This document shows, one piece after another, positions 50,462 through 64,000 of a stretch of 64,000 nucleotides of DNA. Numbering within the stretch: the first letter of the stretch is position 1; every line of letters begins with the position of its first letter. The position numbers were made by a program, and so were the translations under genes. Below the pieces are notes generated by a model that saw only the letters and a list, made by a program, of their open reading frames with translations, did no database searches and had not been told where the DNA came from. This DNA comes from Fratercula arctica (lineage: Eukaryota > Chordata > Aves > Charadriiformes > Alcidae), in contig CANTUZ010000006.1 of the NCBI GenBank assembly GCA_947846985.1, positions 51,926,707 to 51,990,706 on the forward strand, in the 5' to 3' direction.

Positions 50462-51861
50462 GGCAGCTCCAGTGCAAAGGTTTTATTCCATGCTCCTCCT
50501 GAAGGGGCAGAGGCAAGGTCAGCACATCCAACCAATAACCCCGCTACGAACACAAGCTGATTCTCACTGTACCTTTTTTTGCTCTGTTCTTTGAGAACAG
50601 GGAAGAACACAGCACCGTGACACTTCCAGGAAAGCTGTTCTTAAAGGCTTTATCAGCCTTATTGCTGCCACACATAGTCTGTGCTGGCAACAAAGTGCCA
50701 GGGGCACACTCATTCCCTGCTCATGCCAAGGTCCTCTACAGCTGCTGAACTTTACAGTGGGTTTGCAGCACTTTCTTTGCTGTCTGAGGGAAGTTTTCAA
50801 ATAAATAAAAGGACATGAAGTAAGCAAGCTTATATAACTGAAATCATGTGGAAACACAAAGCACGTGCTGTTGAAGGAAATACCATTCGCTCCTTTTCAC
50901 ACTGGAGCAGAACTTAGGAACTTGCATCCTCCTTAAAGCAGCTGGTGTGGTCGGTGCACCCAGGGCAAAACACAAGTGTGGTTGGTGTAGCAGGAGAGGC
51001 CAGGCACCTCTGCTCCCTTTTTATAAAAATATAAAGAAACAGACACTTTTCTAAAACACGTCTGCTAAACTGGGGATGCACAGAAGACAGATCACACCTG
51101 AGATGTAGCAATCCATACGGCAGTTCACTGGCCAGTGCACATCCACTATTAGCCAGCCCCTGCAGGGGGAACTAAGCACGTATTATCCCCTGTTCTACAG
51201 AAGGGGGAAACACATGGTTTTACCAACTCTGCTGTGCAACCTTGCGTTAGATCCCAGCACGGCAGATGGCAAGAGATTTTCCCTTTTCAGAAGATCACAG
51301 AAGTGCCTTCTAGACTGCAAAATGCCTTGGGCATCCTCAGACAACTGCTTCTTCTCCAGGCACAGGAACTCCTGAATCCCAGTCCTGCACTCCAGATCCT
51401 AATCCACACGCTCCTACTCACCAGCCTTGCCAGTGTCTCTTCAGCAGGAGTTCTCTTAGTTCCAGAAGCAACAATGACTCCAAATAACTTAGGTGTATGA
51501 TCATTCTTCCACAGCCCCAATGGTTAGATTTATAAGTGCGTTGTACACATTTGCATCTATTTACTCCCTTTGTATTAGTAATCAGGACCTCCCAAATAGG
51601 ACAGCTTATAGCTATCACCACCTCCTGCTTTTCCCTTATGGTTTTTACACTGGGCTGCAACCATCCAACATAAGGTGCCACTGGGCAAGTGAGGGAGGGA
51701 GGGAAGTGGCAAAGTTGGGAACATACGACTTAATGATGGGATTGTCAGTCACTTCGATGTCAAGCCCCACATCTACACACCATGCACTGGCATCGATCTT
51801 GCTCTGCCCACTCGGCCCAGAAAGGCAGTGAGAGTGCCTCTACTCATGCCGAGCCACCATG
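50462..51861 (-). other. EIF2B5: EIF2B5 3' untranslated region (extent inferred)
   Basis: Sequence after the EIF2B5 stop codon with no further exon. On the minus strand the first AATAAA is at 50482-50487 (GGAATAAAACC) and another lies at 50198-50203. The end given assumes the first is used, giving about 1.4 kb. Confidence 0.5.
50482..50487 (-). terminator. EIF2B5: candidate EIF2B5 poly(A) signal (AATAAA)
   Basis: First canonical AATAAA on the minus strand after the EIF2B5 stop codon. A second at 50198-50203 is an alternative. No transcript data are available here to choose between them. Confidence 0.5.
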
Positions 51862-63775
<11,914 letters not shown>

Positions 63776-64000
63776 CTGTTATACATCACCAAGCACAAAT
63801 ATGTTGGACAAGGAAGTCTGCTGCTCTCCCAAACTGCTGAGTCCAATAGAAAGCATCTTACTGAATCCCAGTGCCCTTGATGCATGATGGATGTTAGATG
63901 AAAGGTGAAAATTGGCCTTAGAGGCCTACAGCCACTTCTTATCCAAAGCTAAAAAACGAGTTTGTTCTCTACAGAGACTTAATAAGTTGATAGCAAAAAC
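63776..64000 (-). other. EIF2B5: EIF2B5 intron 7 (partial)
   Basis: Noncoding sequence upstream of exon 8 up to the window edge. The exons for the nucleotidyltransferase-like domain must lie beyond 64,000. Confidence 0.8.

Overview
This is a vertebrate nuclear window, almost certainly from a bird. It carries CR1 LINEs with the avian/reptilian 3' tail, avian-style solo LTRs, short GT-AG introns and GC-rich CpG-island promoters. All three host genes lie on the minus strand, head to tail: EIF2B5 (3' half, 51.9-63.8 kb), DVL3 (complete, 13.2-46.5 kb) and, less certainly, the noncoding first exon and promoter of AP2M1 (about 10.55-10.8 kb). This is the order EIF2B5-DVL3-AP2M1 known from human 3q27. 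The species cannot be told from the sequence alone.

Right end (50.4-64 kb): nine coding exons of EIF2B5 encode the end of the left-handed beta-helix, an acidic linker with a GSK3/DYRK site, and the catalytic W2 domain. The upstream exons lie beyond the window. The largest of these introns holds an antisense solo LTR and a CR1 fragment that lacks its 3' end. From about 46.9 to 50.4 kb is the EIF2B5-DVL3 spacer.

Middle (11.5-46.9 kb): DVL3 can be read through 15 coding exons with every splice site GT-AG and every phase agreeing, giving 712 residues with DIX, PDZ and DEP domains. Its promoter is a CpG island at about 45.9-46.9 kb. Intron 1 (19.5 kb) carries a second, CpG-rich block at 29.6-30.4 kb. 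Intron 2 carries an antisense decayed CR1 and a solo LTR. A 3'UTR of about 1.6 kb follows the stop codon.

Left end (1-11.5 kb): a CpG island holds a noncoding exon with NRF1, YY1 and two ZNF143-like motifs. Beyond its splice donor come 10.5 kb without any recognisable coding exon, read as a long first intron. That intron carries a CR1 copy whose 750-codon reverse-transcriptase frame is still open.

The host genes share no single pathway: EIF2B5 is a translation initiation factor subunit, DVL3 a Wnt signalling scaffold and AP2M1 a clathrin adaptor subunit. I found no RNA gene, CRISPR array or plainly novel system. The points of interest are the transposons, the promoter architecture, and a few palindromes and cryptic splice-like signals.
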